Assembly (NCBI GenBank): GCA_001695595.3 | Contig: MBPM02000096.1 | Location: forward strand, 186,001-250,000 | Direction of reading: 5' to 3' | Length of the DNA stretch: 64,000 bases | Source: Plasmopara viticola | Taxonomy: Eukaryota; Oomycota; Peronosporomycetes; Peronosporales; Peronosporaceae | In this document: positions 20,322 through 30,823 of the stretch, one piece after another | How positions within the stretch are numbered: the stretch's first letter is position 1 | Layout of the letters: each line of letters begins with the position of its first letter | Notes under the pieces: generated by a model | Database searches by the model: none | What the model saw: the letters and a program-made list of their open reading frames with translations, nothing else | What the model was told of the DNA's origin: nothing | Program-made: the position numbers and the translations under genes

Positions 20322-20398
20322 GACACGAGTGGGATTCGAACCCACGCCCGAAGACTGGTGCCTAAAACCAGCGCCTTAGACCACTCGGCCATCGTGTC
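20322..20398 (-). tRNA. tRNA-Leu(UAG)
   Basis: Canonical; class I. Confidence 0.95.
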
Positions 20399-20554
20399 CT
20401 CGGCATGGTGAGAATTATTTATAAAAACAAATAGAGAGAAACACCGGCAAAATAAAACCAATTTAATGGAGTACTTATTGCGATATAAAACAAGTTAATG
20501 TGGTCAGGTAGTGACATTTGTATATTTTGGTAAAAGTGATTGTCGAGTAGTTGT

Positions 20555-20631
20555 GACACGAGTGGGATTCGAACCCACGCCCGAAGACTGGTGCCTAAAA
20601 CCAGCGCCTTAGACCACTCGGCCATCGTGTC
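20555..20631 (-). tRNA. tRNA-Leu(UAG)
   Basis: Canonical; class I. 5' half duplicate at 20636-20661. Confidence 0.95.
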
Positions 20632-20815
20632 ATCGGCCTTAGACCACTCGGTCATCGTGTCCTCGGCATGATGAGATTTATTTAATAAAACAAATAGAGA
20701 GAAACACCGGCAAATAAAATCAATTTAATGGAGTACACATTGCGAGATAAATCAAGTTAATGTGGTCAGGTAGTGACATTTGTATATTTTGTTAAAATAA
20801 TCGACGGTGTGTTGT

Positions 20816-20892
20816 GACACGAGTGGGATTCGAACCCACGCCCGAAGACTGGTGCCTAAAACCAGCGCCTTAGACCACTCGGCCATCGTGTC
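20816..20892 (-). tRNA. tRNA-Leu(UAG)
   Basis: Canonical; class II. Confidence 0.95.
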
Positions 20893-21046
20893 CTCGGCAT
20901 GATGATAATTATTTATTAAAACAAATACGGAGAAACACCGGCAAAAAAAATCAATTTAATCGAGTACACATTGCGAGATAAAACAAGTTAATGTGGTCAG
21001 GTAGTGACATTTGTATATTTTGTTTAAATGATTGTCGAGTAGTTGT

Positions 21047-21123
21047 GACACGATTGGGACTCTAACCCACGCCCGAAGACTGGTGCCTTAAACCAGCGCC
21101 TTAGACCACTCGGCCATCGTGTC
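21047..21123 (-). tRNA. tRNA-Leu(AAG)-like, probable pseudogene
   Basis: Segmental copy of 17490-17566 with the same AAG anticodon, broken T loop and interrupted T-run. 5' half duplicate at 21128-21153. Confidence 0.75.
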
Positions 21124-21309
21124 ATCGGCCTTAGACCACTCGGCCATCGTGTCCTCGGCATGATGATAATTATTTATTAAAACAAATACGGAGAAACACC
21201 GGCAAAATAAAATCAATTTAGTGAGAAACTCATTGCGAGATAAAACAAGTTAATGTGTTCAGGTAGTGACATTTGTATGTTTTAGTAAAATTGATTGTCG
21301 AGTAGTCGT

Positions 21310-21386
21310 GACACGAGTGGGATTCGAACCCACGCCCGAAGACTGGTGCCTAAAACCAGCGCCTTAGACCACTCGGCCATCGTGTC
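21310..21386 (-). tRNA. tRNA-Leu(UAG)
   Basis: Canonical; class I (TAGTCGT). 5' half duplicate at 21391-21416. Confidence 0.95.
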
Positions 21387-21572
21387 ATCGGCCTTTGACC
21401 ACTCGGCCATCGTGTCCTCGGCATGATGAGAATTATTTATTAAAACAAATACGGAGAAACACCGGCAAAATAAAATCAATTTAATGGAGTAGTCATTGCG
21501 AGATAAAACACGTTAATGTGGTCAGGTAGTGACATTTGTATGTTTTAGTAAAAGTGATTGTCGAGTAGTTGT

Positions 21573-21649
21573 GACACGATTGGGATTCGAACCCACGCCC
21601 GAAGACTGGTGCCTAAAACCAGCGCCTTAGACCACTCGGCCATCGTGTC
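21573..21649 (-). tRNA. tRNA-Leu(UAG), T-stem variant
   Basis: CGATTGGG variant. 5' half duplicate at 21654-21679. Confidence 0.85.
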
Positions 21650-21835
21650 ATCGGCCTTAGATCACTCGGCCATCGTGTCTTCGGCATGATGAGAATTATT
21701 TATTAAAACAAATACGGAGAAACAACGGCAAAATAAAATCGATTTAGTGAGGAACTCATTGCGAGATAAAACAAGTTAATGTGTTCAGGTAGTGACATTT
21801 GTATGTTTTAGTAAAATTGTTCGTCGAATAGTTGT

Positions 21836-21912
21836 GACACGAGTGGGATTCGAACCCACGCCCGAAGACTGGTGCCTAAAACCAGCGCCTTAGACCACTC
21901 GGCCATCGTGTC
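21836..21912 (-). tRNA. tRNA-Leu(UAG)
   Basis: Canonical; class I (GTCGAATAGTTGT). Confidence 0.95.
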
Positions 21913-22066
21913 CTCGGCATGATGAGAATTATTTATTAAAAAAAATACGGATAAACACCGGCAAATAAAATCAATTTAATGGAGTACACATTGCGAGATA
22001 AAACAAGTTAATGTGGTCAGGTAGTGACATTTGTATATTTTGTTAAAATGATCGACGGTGTGTTGT

Positions 22067-22143
22067 GACACGAGTGGGATTCGAACCCACGCCCGAAGAC
22101 TGGTGCCTAAAACCAGCGCCTTAGACCACTCGGCCATCGTGTC
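22067..22143 (-). tRNA. tRNA-Leu(UAG)
   Basis: Canonical; class II. 5' half duplicate at 22148-22173. Confidence 0.95.
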
Positions 22144-22328
22144 ATCGGCCTTAGACCACTCGGTCATCGTGTCCTCGGCATGATGAGAATTATTTATTAA
22201 AACAAATACGGAGAAACACCGGCAAAATAAAATCAATTTAGTGAAGAACTCATTGCGAGATAAAACAAGTTAATGTGGTCAGGTAGTGACATTTGTATAT
22301 TTTGGTAAAATGATCGACGGTGTGTTGT

Positions 22329-22405
22329 GACACGAGTGGGATTCGAACCCACGCCCGAAGACTGGTGCCTAAAACCAGCGCCTTAGACCACTCGGCCATC
22401 GTGTC
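22329..22405 (-). tRNA. tRNA-Leu(UAG)
   Basis: Canonical; class II. Confidence 0.95.
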
Positions 22406-22556
22406 CTCGGCATGATGAGAATTTATTAAAACAAATACGGAGAAACACCGGCAAATAAAATCAATTTAATGGAGTACACATTGCGAGATAAAACAAGTTA
22501 ATGTGGTCAGGTAGTGACATTTGTATATTTTGGTAAAATAATCGACGGTGTGTTGT

Positions 22557-22633
22557 GACACGAGTGGGATTCGAACCCACGCCCGAAGACTGGTGCCTAA
22601 AACCAGCGCCTTAGACCACTCGGGTATCGTGTC
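22557..22633 (-). tRNA. tRNA-Leu(UAG), A-box variant (TACCC)
   Basis: Damaged D stem and A box; class II. Confidence 0.7.
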
Positions 22634-22758
22634 CTCGGCATGACGAGAATTATTTATAAAAACAAATACGGAGAAACACCGGCAAGATAAAATCAAATTA
22701 ATGGAATACTCATTGCGAGATAAAACAAGTTAATGTGGTCAGGTAGTGACATTTGTAT

Positions 22759-23079
22759 TTGTATTGTATTACGTTATCGCGTTGCCAAGTTATGCACGTG
22801 CTAGGCTCTATGGCTAGTCCACGGCATAGAGTGGTGTCCGCATACGTCGGGTCTCGTTCGGCGGGCAGTGCATCCAGCACCGAGGCCGTGAGGGTCTTCC
22901 ATTATTTTGTGTAGTTATGACTTGGTAAGAGCCCAGGTGGCGCCCTGGTGCTGGAGACCGTCGCGTCGAGGGTGAGACTCGTTAGAAACCTGCAGATGCC
23001 CGAGAGCACCTGCCCGGAGCGCGCGAGCATTTAGCCCCCGCGCTTGGAAGGAGGGCGTCACCCCGACCTTTTCCGAAAA
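22759..23079 (-). mobile_element. 321-bp SINE-like insert, copy 4
   Basis: Same flanking TGACATTTGTAT duplication (22747-22758; 23080-23091). Confidence 0.65.
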
Positions 23080-23122
23080 TGACATTTGTATGTTTTAGTA
23101 AAATTGATTGTCGAGTAGTTGT

Positions 23123-23199
23123 GACACGAGTGGGATTCGAACCCACGCCCGAAGACTGGTGCCTAAAACCAGCGCCTTAGACCACTCGGCCATCGTGTC
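23123..23199 (-). tRNA. tRNA-Leu(UAG)
   Basis: Canonical; class I. Unlike the other genes next to the insert, it lacks the 5' half duplicate. Confidence 0.95.
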
Positions 23200-23350
23200 C
23201 TCGGCATGATGAGAATTTATTAAAACAAATACGGAGAAACACCGGCAAATAAAATCAATTTAATGGAGTACACATTGCGAGATAAAACAAGTTAATGTGG
23301 TCAGGTAGTGACATTTGTATATTTTGGTAAAATAATCGACGGTGTGTTGT

Positions 23351-23427
23351 GACACGAGTGGGATTCGAACCCACGCCCGAAGACTGGTGCCTAAAACCAG
23401 CGCCTTAGACCACTCGGGTATCGTGTC
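23351..23427 (-). tRNA. tRNA-Leu(UAG), A-box variant (TACCC)
   Basis: Copy of 22557-22633 at 794 bp offset. Confidence 0.7.
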
Positions 23428-23552
23428 CTCGGCATGACGAGAATTATTTATAAAAACAAATACGGAGAAACACCGGCAAGATAAAATCAAATTAATGGAA
23501 TACTCATTGCGAGATAAAACAAGTTAATGTGGTCAGGTAGTGACATTTGTAT

Positions 23553-23873
23553 TTGTATTGTATTACGTTATCGCGTTGCCAAGTTATGCACGTGCTAGGC
23601 TCTATGGCTAGTCCACGGCATAGAGTGGTGTCCGCATACGTCGGGTCTCGTTCGGCGGGCAGTGCATCCAGCACCGAGGCCGTGAGGGTCTTCCATTATT
23701 TTGTGTAGTTATGACTTGGTAAGAGCCCAGGTGGCGCCCTGGTGCTGGAGACCGTCGCGTCGAGGGTGAGACTCGTTAGAAACCTGCAGATGCCCGAGAG
23801 CACCTGCCCGGAGCGCGCGAGCATTTAGCCCCCGCGCTTGGAAGGAGGGCGTCACCCCGACCTTTTCCGAAAA
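23553..23873 (-). mobile_element. 321-bp SINE-like insert, copy 5
   Basis: Same flanks (23541-23552; 23874-23885), 794 bp from copy 4. Confidence 0.65.
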
Positions 23874-23916
23874 TGACATTTGTATGTTTTAGTAAAATTG
23901 ATTGTCGAGTAGTTGT

Positions 23917-23993
23917 GACACGAGTGGGATTCGAACCCACGCCCGAAGACTGGTGCCTAAAACCAGCGCCTTAGACCACTCGGCCATCGTGTC
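23917..23993 (-). tRNA. tRNA-Leu(UAG)
   Basis: Canonical; class I. 5' half duplicate at 23998-24023. Confidence 0.95.
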
Positions 23994-24179
23994 ATCGGCC
24001 TTAGACCACTCGGTCATCGTGTCCTCGGCATGATGAGAATTATTTATTAAAACAAATACGGAGAAACACCGGCAAAATAAAATCAATTTAGTGAAGAACT
24101 CATTGCGAGATAAAACAAGTTAATGTGGTCAGGTAGTGACATTTGTATGTTTTAGTAAAAGTGATTGTCGAGTAGTTGT

Positions 24180-24256
24180 GACACGAGTGGGATTCGAACC
24201 CACGCCCGAAGACTGGTGCCTAAAACCAGCGCCTTAGACCACTCGGCCATCGTGTC
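24180..24256 (-). tRNA. tRNA-Leu(UAG)
   Basis: Canonical; class I. Confidence 0.95.
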
Positions 24257-24410
24257 CTCGGCATGATGAGAATTATTTATTAAAAAAAATACGGATAAAC
24301 ACCGGCAAATAAAATCAATTTAATGGAGTACACATTGCGAGATAAAACAAGTTAATGTCGTCAGGTAGTGACATTTGTATATTTTGTTAAAATGATCGAC
24401 GGTGTGTTGT

Positions 24411-24487
24411 GACACGAGTGGGATTCGAACCCACGCCCGAAGACTGGTGCCTAAAACCAGCGCCTTAGACCACTCGGCCATCGTGTC
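24411..24487 (-). tRNA. tRNA-Leu(UAG)
   Basis: Canonical; class II. 5' half duplicate at 24492-24517. Confidence 0.95.
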
Positions 24488-24673
24488 ATCGGCCTTAGAC
24501 CACTCGGTCATCGTGTCCTCGGCATGATGAGAATTATTTATTAAAACAAATACGGAGAAACACCGGCAAAATAAAATCAATTTAGTGAAGAACTCATTGC
24601 GAGATAAAACAAGTTAATGTGGTCAGGTAGTGACATTTGTATGTTTTAGTAAAAGTGATTGTCGAGTAGTTGT

Positions 24674-24750
24674 GACACGAGTGGGATTCGAACCCACGCC
24701 CGAAGACTGGTGCCTAAAACCAGCGCCTTAGACCACTCGGCCATCGTGTC
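24674..24750 (-). tRNA. tRNA-Leu(UAG)
   Basis: Canonical; class I. Confidence 0.95.
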
Positions 24751-24905
24751 CTCGGCATGGTGAGAATTATTTATAAAAACAAATAGAGAGAAACACCGGC
24801 AAAATAAAACCAATTTAATGGAGTACTTATTGCGATATAAAACAAGTTAATGTGGTCAGGTAGTGACATTTGTATATTTTGGTAAAATGATCGACGGTGT
24901 GTTGT

Positions 24906-24982
24906 GACACGAGTGGGATTCGAACCCACGACCGAAGACTGGTGCCTAAAACCAGCGCCTTAGACCACTCGGCCATCGTGTC
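24906..24982 (-). tRNA. tRNA-Leu(UAG), variable-arm variant
   Basis: CACGACCGAAG on the plus strand: one base change in the short variable arm. Class II. First of three 1252-bp five-gene units. Confidence 0.9.
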
Positions 24983-25136
24983 CTCGGCATGATGATAATT
25001 ATTTATTAAAACAAATACGGAGAAACACCGGCAAAAAAAATCAATTTAATCGAGTACACATTGCGAGATAAAACAAGTTAATGTGGTCAGGTAGTGACAT
25101 TTGTATATTTTGTTTAAATGATTGTCGAGTAGTTGT

Positions 25137-25213
25137 GACACGATTGGGACTCTAACCCACGCCCGAAGACTGGTGCCTTAAACCAGCGCCTTAGACCACT
25201 CGGCCATCGTGTC
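25137..25213 (-). tRNA. tRNA-Leu(AAG)-like, probable pseudogene
   Basis: AAG anticodon, broken T loop. 5' half duplicate at 25218-25243. Confidence 0.75.
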
Positions 25214-25399
25214 ATCGGCCTTAGACCACTCGGCCATCGTGTCCTCGGCATGATGATAATTATTTATTAAAACAAATACGGAGAAACACCGGCAAAATAA
25301 AATCAATTTAGTGAGAAACTCATTGCGAGATAAAACAAGTTAATGTGTTCAGGTAGTGACATTTGTATGTTTTAGTAAAATTGATTGTCGAGTAGTCGT

Positions 25400-25476
25400 G
25401 ACACGAGTGGGATTCGAACCCACGCCCGAAGACTGGTGCCTAAAACCAGCGCCTTAGACCACTCGGCCATCGTGTC
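25400..25476 (-). tRNA. tRNA-Leu(UAG)
   Basis: Canonical; class I (TAGTCGT). 5' half duplicate at 25481-25506. Confidence 0.95.
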
Positions 25477-25662
25477 ATCGGCCTTTGACCACTCGGCCAT
25501 CGTGTCCTCGGCATGATGAGAATTATTTATTAAAACAAATACGGAGAAACACCGGCAAAATAAAATCAATTTAATGGAGTAGTCATTGCGAGATAAAACA
25601 CGTTAATGTGGTCAGGTAGTGACATTTGTATGTTTTAGTAAAAGTGATTGTCGAGTAGTTGT

Positions 25663-25739
25663 GACACGATTGGGATTCGAACCCACGCCCGAAGACTGGT
25701 GCCTAAAACCAGCGCCTTAGACCACTCGGCCATCGTGTC
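25663..25739 (-). tRNA. tRNA-Leu(UAG), T-stem variant
   Basis: CGATTGGG variant. 5' half duplicate at 25744-25769. Confidence 0.85.
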
Positions 25740-25925
25740 ATCGGCCTTAGATCACTCGGCCATCGTGTCTTCGGCATGATGAGAATTATTTATTAAAACA
25801 AATACGGAGAAACAACGGCAAAATAAAATCGATTTAGTGAGGAACTCATTGCGAGATAAAACAAGTTAATGTGTTCAGGTAGTGACATTTGTATGTTTTA
25901 GTAAAATTGTTCGTCGAATAGTTGT

Positions 25926-26002
25926 GACACGAGTGGGATTCGAACCCACGCCCGAAGACTGGTGCCTAAAACCAGCGCCTTAGACCACTCGGCCATCGTG
26001 TC
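25926..26002 (-). tRNA. tRNA-Leu(UAG)
   Basis: Canonical; class I (GTCGAATAGTTGT). Confidence 0.95.
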
Positions 26003-26157
26003 CTCGGCATGGTGAGAATTATTTATAAAAACAAATAGAGAGAAACACCGGCAAAATAAAACCAATTTAATGGAGTACTTATTGCGATATAAAACAAGTT
26101 AATGTGGTCAGGTAGTGACATTTGTATATTTTGGTAAAATGATCGACGGTGTGTTGT

Positions 26158-26234
26158 GACACGAGTGGGATTCGAACCCACGACCGAAGACTGGTGCCTA
26201 AAACCAGCGCCTTAGACCACTCGGCCATCGTGTC
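26158..26234 (-). tRNA. tRNA-Leu(UAG), variable-arm variant
   Basis: CACGACCG change; second 1252-bp unit begins here. Confidence 0.9.
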
Positions 26235-26388
26235 CTCGGCATGATGATAATTATTTATTAAAACAAATACGGAGAAACACCGGCAAAAAAAATCAATTTA
26301 ATCGAGTACACATTGCGAGATAAAACAAGTTAATGTGGTCAGGTAGTGACATTTGTATATTTTGTTTAAATGATTGTCGAGTAGTTGT

Positions 26389-26465
26389 GACACGATTGGG
26401 ACTCTAACCCACGCCCGAAGACTGGTGCCTTAAACCAGCGCCTTAGACCACTCGGCCATCGTGTC
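26389..26465 (-). tRNA. tRNA-Leu(AAG)-like, probable pseudogene
   Basis: AAG anticodon, broken T loop. 5' half duplicate at 26470-26495. Confidence 0.75.
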
Positions 26466-26651
26466 ATCGGCCTTAGACCACTCGGCCATCGTGTCCTCGG
26501 CATGATGATAATTATTTATTAAAACAAATACGGAGAAACACCGGCAAAATAAAATCAATTTAGTGAGAAACTCATTGCGAGATAAAACAAGTTAATGTGT
26601 TCAGGTAGTGACATTTGTATGTTTTAGTAAAATTGATTGTCGAGTAGTCGT

Positions 26652-26728
26652 GACACGAGTGGGATTCGAACCCACGCCCGAAGACTGGTGCCTAAAACCA
26701 GCGACTTAGACCACTCGGCCATCGTGTC
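26652..26728 (-). tRNA. tRNA-Leu(UAG), D-stem variant
   Basis: GCGACTTAG on the plus strand breaks one D-stem pair. 5' half duplicate at 26733-26758. Confidence 0.82.
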
Positions 26729-26914
26729 ATCGGCCTTTGACCACTCGGCCATCGTGTCCTCGGCATGATGAGAATTATTTATTAAAACAAATACGGAGAA
26801 ACACCGGCAAAATAAAATCAATTTAATGGAGTAGTCATTGCGAGATAAAACACGTTAATGTGGTCAGGTAGTGACATTTGTATGTTTTAGTAAAAGTGAT
26901 TGTCGAGTAGTTGT

Positions 26915-26991
26915 GACACGATTGGGATTCGAACCCACGCCCGAAGACTGGTGCCTAAAACCAGCGCCTTAGACCACTCGGCCATCGTGTC
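26915..26991 (-). tRNA. tRNA-Leu(UAG), T-stem variant
   Basis: CGATTGGG variant. 5' half duplicate at 26996-27021. Confidence 0.85.
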
Positions 26992-27177
26992 ATCGGCCTT
27001 AGATCACTCGGCCATCGTGTCTTCGGCATGATGAGAATTATTTATTAAAACAAATACGGAGAAACAACGGCAAAATAAAATCGATTTAGTGAGGAACTCA
27101 TTGCGAGATAAAACAAGTTAATGTGTTCAGGTAGTGACATTTGTATGTTTTAGTAAAATTGTTCGTCGAATACTTGT

Positions 27178-27254
27178 GACACGAGTGGGATTCGAACCCA
27201 CGCCCGAAGACTGGTGCCTAAAACCAGCGCCTTAGACCACTCGGCCATCGTGTC
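27178..27254 (-). tRNA. tRNA-Leu(UAG)
   Basis: Canonical gene; class I flank with TACTTGT. Confidence 0.95.
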
Positions 27255-27409
27255 CTCGGCATGGTGAGAATTATTTATAAAAACAAATAGAGAGAAACAC
27301 CGGCAAAATAAAACCAATTTAATGGAGTACTTATTGCGATATAAAACAAGTTAATGTGGTCAGGTAGTGACATTTGTATATTTTGGTAAAATGATCGACG
27401 GTGTGTTGT

Positions 27410-27486
27410 GACACGAGTGGGATTCGAACCCACGACCGAAGACTGGTGCCTAAAACCAGCGCCTTAGACCACTCGGCCATCGTGTC
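27410..27486 (-). tRNA. tRNA-Leu(UAG), variable-arm variant
   Basis: CACGACCG change; third 1252-bp unit begins here. Confidence 0.9.
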
Positions 27487-27640
27487 CTCGGCATGATGAT
27501 AATTATTTATTAAAACAAATACGGAGAAACACCGGCAAAAAAAATCAATTTAATCGAGTACACATTGCGAGATAAAACAAGTTAATGTGGTCAGGTAGTG
27601 ACATTTGTATATTTTGTTTAAATGATTGTCGAGTAGTTGT

Positions 27641-27717
27641 GACACGATTGGGACTCTAACCCACGCCCGAAGACTGGTGCCTTAAACCAGCGCCTTAGAC
27701 CACTCGGCCATCGTGTC
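27641..27717 (-). tRNA. tRNA-Leu(AAG)-like, probable pseudogene
   Basis: AAG anticodon, broken T loop. 5' half duplicate at 27722-27747. Confidence 0.75.
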
Positions 27718-27903
27718 ATCGGCCTTAGACCACTCGGCCATCGTGTCCTCGGCATGATGATAATTATCTATTAAAACAAATACGGAGAAACACCGGCAAA
27801 ATAAAATCAATTTAGTGAGAAACTCATTGCGAGATAAAACAAGTTAATGTGTTCAGGTAGTGACATTTGTATGTTTTAGTAAAATTGATTGTCGAGTAGT
27901 CGT

Positions 27904-27980
27904 GACACGAGTGGGATTCGAACCCACGCCCGAAGACTGGTGCCTAAAACCAGCGACTTAGACCACTCGGCCATCGTGTC
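27904..27980 (-). tRNA. tRNA-Leu(UAG), D-stem variant
   Basis: GCGACTTAG change as at 26652. 5' half duplicate at 27985-28010. Confidence 0.82.
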
Positions 27981-28165
27981 ATCGGCCTTTGACCACTCGG
28001 CCATCGTGTCCTCGGCATGATGAGAATTATTTATTAAAACAAATACGGAGAAACACCGGCAAAATAAAATCAATTTAATGGAGTAGTCATTGCGAGATAA
28101 AACACGTTAATGTGGTCAGGTAGTGACATTTGTATGTTTTAGTAAAATGATTGTCGAGTAGTTGT

Positions 28166-28242
28166 GACACGATTGGGATTCGAACCCACGCCCGAAGACT
28201 GGTGCCTAAAACCAGCGCCTTAGACCACTCGGCCATCGTGTC
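28166..28242 (-). tRNA. tRNA-Leu(UAG), T-stem variant
   Basis: CGATTGGG variant; flank one base shorter. 5' half duplicate at 28247-28272. Confidence 0.85.
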
Positions 28243-28428
28243 ATCGGCCTTAGATCACTCGGCCATCGTGTCTTCGGCATGATGAGAATTATTTATTAAA
28301 ACAAATACGGAGAAACAACGGCAAAATAAAATCGATTTAGTGAGGAACTCATTGCGAGATAAAACAAGTTAATGTGTTCAGGTAGTGACATTTGTATGTT
28401 TTAGTAAAATTGTTCGTCGAATAGTTGT

Positions 28429-28505
28429 GACACGAGTGGGATTCGAACCCACGCCCGAAGACTGGTGCCTAAAACCAGCGCCTTAGACCACTCGGCCATC
28501 GTGTC
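28429..28505 (-). tRNA. tRNA-Leu(UAG)
   Basis: Canonical; class I (GTCGAATAGTTGT). Confidence 0.95.
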
Positions 28506-28659
28506 CTCGGCATGATGAGAATTATTTATTAAAAAGAATACGGATAAACACCGGCAAATAAAATCAATTTAATGGAGTACACATTGCGAGATAAAACAAG
28601 TTAATGTGGTCAGGTAGTGACATTTGTATATTTTGTTAAAATGATCGACGGTGTGTTGT

Positions 28660-28736
28660 GACACGAGTGGGATTCGAACCCACGCCCGAAGACTGGTGCC
28701 TAAAACCAGCGCCTTAGACCACTCGGCCATCGTGTC
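28660..28736 (-). tRNA. tRNA-Leu(UAG)
   Basis: Canonical; class II. 5' half duplicate at 28741-28766. Confidence 0.95.
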
Positions 28737-28922
28737 ATCGGCCTTAGACCACTCGGTCATCGTGTCCTCGGCATGATGAGAATTATTTATTAAAACAAAT
28801 ACGGAGAAACACCGGCAAAATAAAATCAATTTAGTGAAGAACTCATTGCGAGATAAAACAAGTTAATGTGGTCAGGTAGTGACATTTGTATGTTTTAGTA
28901 AAAGTGATTGTCGAGTAGTTGT

Positions 28923-28999
28923 GACACGAGTGGGATTCGAACCCACGCCCGAAGACTGGTGCCTAAAACCAGCGCCTTAGACCACTCGGCCATCGTGTC
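28923..28999 (-). tRNA. tRNA-Leu(UAG)
   Basis: Canonical; class I. Confidence 0.95.
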
Positions 29000-29154
29000 C
29001 TCGGCATGGTGAGAATTATTTATAAAAACAAATAGAGAGAAACACCGGCAAAATAAAACCAATTTAATGGAGTACTTATTGCGATATAAAACAAGTTAAT
29101 GTGGTCAGGTAGTGACATTTGTATATTTTGGTAAAATGATCGACGGTGTGTTGT

Positions 29155-29231
29155 GACACGAGTGGGATTCGAACCCACGACCGAAGACTGGTGCCTAAAA
29201 CCAGCGCCTTAGACCACTCGGCCATCGTGTC
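29155..29231 (-). tRNA. tRNA-Leu(UAG), variable-arm variant
   Basis: CACGACCG change; class II. 5' half duplicate at 29236-29261. Confidence 0.9.
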
Positions 29232-29417
29232 ATCGGCCTTAGACCACTCGGCCATCGTGTCTTCGGCATGATGAGAATTATTTATTAAAACAAATACGGA
29301 GAAACAACGGCAAAATAAAATCGATTTAGTGAGGAACTCATTGCGAGATAAAACAAGTTAATGTGTTCAGGTAGTGACATTTGTATGTTTTAGTAAAAGT
29401 GATTGTCGAATAGTTGT

Positions 29418-29494
29418 GACACGAGTGGGATTCGAACCCACGCCCGAAGACTGGTGCCTAAAACCAGCGCCTTAGACCACTCGGCCATCGTGTC
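29418..29494 (-). tRNA. tRNA-Leu(UAG)
   Basis: Canonical; class I. Confidence 0.95.
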
Positions 29495-29650
29495 CTTGGC
29501 ATGACGAAGATTATTTATAAAAACAAATACGGAGAAAGACCGACAAAATAAAATCAATTCAATGGAGCACTCATTGCGAGATAAAATAAGTTAATGTGTT
29601 CAGGTAGTGACATTTGTATGTTTTAGTAAAATTGATTGTCGAGTAGTTGT

Positions 29651-29727
29651 GACACGAGTGGGATTCGAACCCACGCCCGAAGACTGGTGCCTAAAACCAG
29701 CGCCTTAGACCACTCGGCGATCGTGTC
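29651..29727 (-). tRNA. tRNA-Leu(UAG), A-box variant (TCGCC)
   Basis: One base changed at the A-box start (GACACGATCGCC). 5' half duplicate at 29732-29757, itself with AAGCC. Confidence 0.82.
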
Positions 29728-29911
29728 ATCGGGCTTAGACCACTCGGCCATCGTGTCCTCGGCATGATGAGAATTATTTATTAAAACAAATACGGAGAAA
29801 CACCGGCAAATAAAATCAATTTAATGGAGTACACATTGCGAGATAAAACAAGTTAATGTGGTCAGGTAGTGACATTTGTATATTTTGTTAAAATGATCGA
29901 CGGTGTGTTGT

Positions 29912-29988
29912 GACACGAGTGGGATTCGAACCCACGCCCGAAGACTGGTGCCTAAAACCAGCGCCTTAGACCACTCGGCCATCGTGTC
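29912..29988 (-). tRNA. tRNA-Leu(UAG)
   Basis: Canonical; class II. 5' half duplicate at 29993-30018 with AAGCC and a TGAT linker. Confidence 0.95.
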
Positions 29989-30172
29989 ATCAGGCTTAGA
30001 CCACTCGGCCATCGTGTCCTCGGCATGATGAGAATTATTTATTAAAACAAATACGGAGAAACACCGGCAAATAAAATCAATTTAATGGAGTACACATTGC
30101 GAGATAAAACAAGTTAATGTGGTCAGGTAGTGACATTTGTATATTTTGGTAAAATAATCGACGGTGTGTTGT

Positions 30173-30249
30173 GACACGAGTGGGATTCGAACCCACGCCC
30201 GAAGACTGGTGCCTAAAACCAGCGCCTTAGACCACTCGGCCATCGTGTC
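30173..30249 (-). tRNA. tRNA-Leu(UAG)
   Basis: Canonical; class II. Confidence 0.95.
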
Positions 30250-30405
30250 CTCGGCATGTTGAGAATTATTTATTAAAACAAATACGGAGAAACACCGGCA
30301 AAATAAAATCAATTTAGTGAAGAACTCATTGCGAGATAAAACAAGTTAATGTGGTCAGGTAGTGACATTTGTATGTTTTAGTAAAAGTGATTGTCGAGTA
30401 GTTGT

Positions 30406-30482
30406 GACACGAGTGGGATTCGAACCCACGCCCGAAGACTGGTGCCTAAAACCAGCGCCTTAGACCACTCGGCCATCGTGTC
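30406..30482 (-). tRNA. tRNA-Leu(UAG)
   Basis: Canonical; class I. 5' half duplicate at 30487-30512 with TCCAAGGC. Confidence 0.95.
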
Positions 30483-30667
30483 ATCGGCCTTGGACCACTC
30501 GGCCATCGTGTCCTCGGCATGATGAGAATTATTTATAAAAACAAATAGAGAGAAACACCGGTAAAATAAAATCAATTTAATGGAGTACTCATTGCGAGAT
30601 AAAACAAGTTAATGTGGTCAGGTAGTGACAATTGTATATTTTGGTAAAATAATCGACGGTGTGTTGT

Positions 30668-30744
30668 GACACGAGTGGGATTCGAACCCACGCCCGAAGA
30701 CTGGTGCCTAAAACCAGCGCCTTAGACCACTCGGCCATCGTGTC
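30668..30744 (-). tRNA. tRNA-Leu(UAG), upstream flank replaced by LINE B
   Basis: Canonical gene; class II. LINE B starts two bases beyond its 5' end, so its natural upstream spacer is now about 7.8 kb away. The internal A and B boxes are intact. Confidence 0.95.
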
Positions 30745-30823
30745 CGCCTCGTCGTGCTCAAGTCGACCAAGTCAAGTTTCGAAGTATCCAGTTTTTCAAG
30801 CACCCAAGCAAGCCTTTCCACCA

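Larger units (their letters stand above)
7614..30745 (-). repeat. tandem tRNA-Leu(UAG) array, block 1 (83 genes)
   Basis: Repeat units of about 230-265 bp, each a minus-strand tRNA-Leu gene plus an AT-rich spacer of ~155-190 bp. The spacer has an AT-rich TATA-like stretch ~20-35 bp upstream of the gene and a T-run ~20 nt downstream. Nested larger duplications are visible: 998 bp (8739 to 9737), 2045 bp (11915 to 13960), 3557 bp (17490 to 21047; 19000 to 22557), 794 bp (22557 to 23351) and 1252 bp three times (24906, 26158, 27410). Confidence 0.95.

Noticed and set aside
8185..30575. Many 60-90-aa minus-strand ORFs containing AEDTMAEWSKALVLGTSL
   Set aside because: They translate the tRNA gene and its spacer. 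This peptide is the sense translation of the tRNA-Leu sequence and not a protein family.
7785..30744. Regularly spaced identical repeats resembling a CRISPR array
   Set aside because: The repeats fold as full tRNA genes, the spacers are long and related to each other, and no cas genes are present.
30659..30823. In-frame upstream extension of ORF1 in copy B reading GIRTHARRLVPKTSALDHSA
   Set aside because: It is antisense translation of the adjacent tRNA gene with a GTG start. ORF1 starts at the ATG at 30824.
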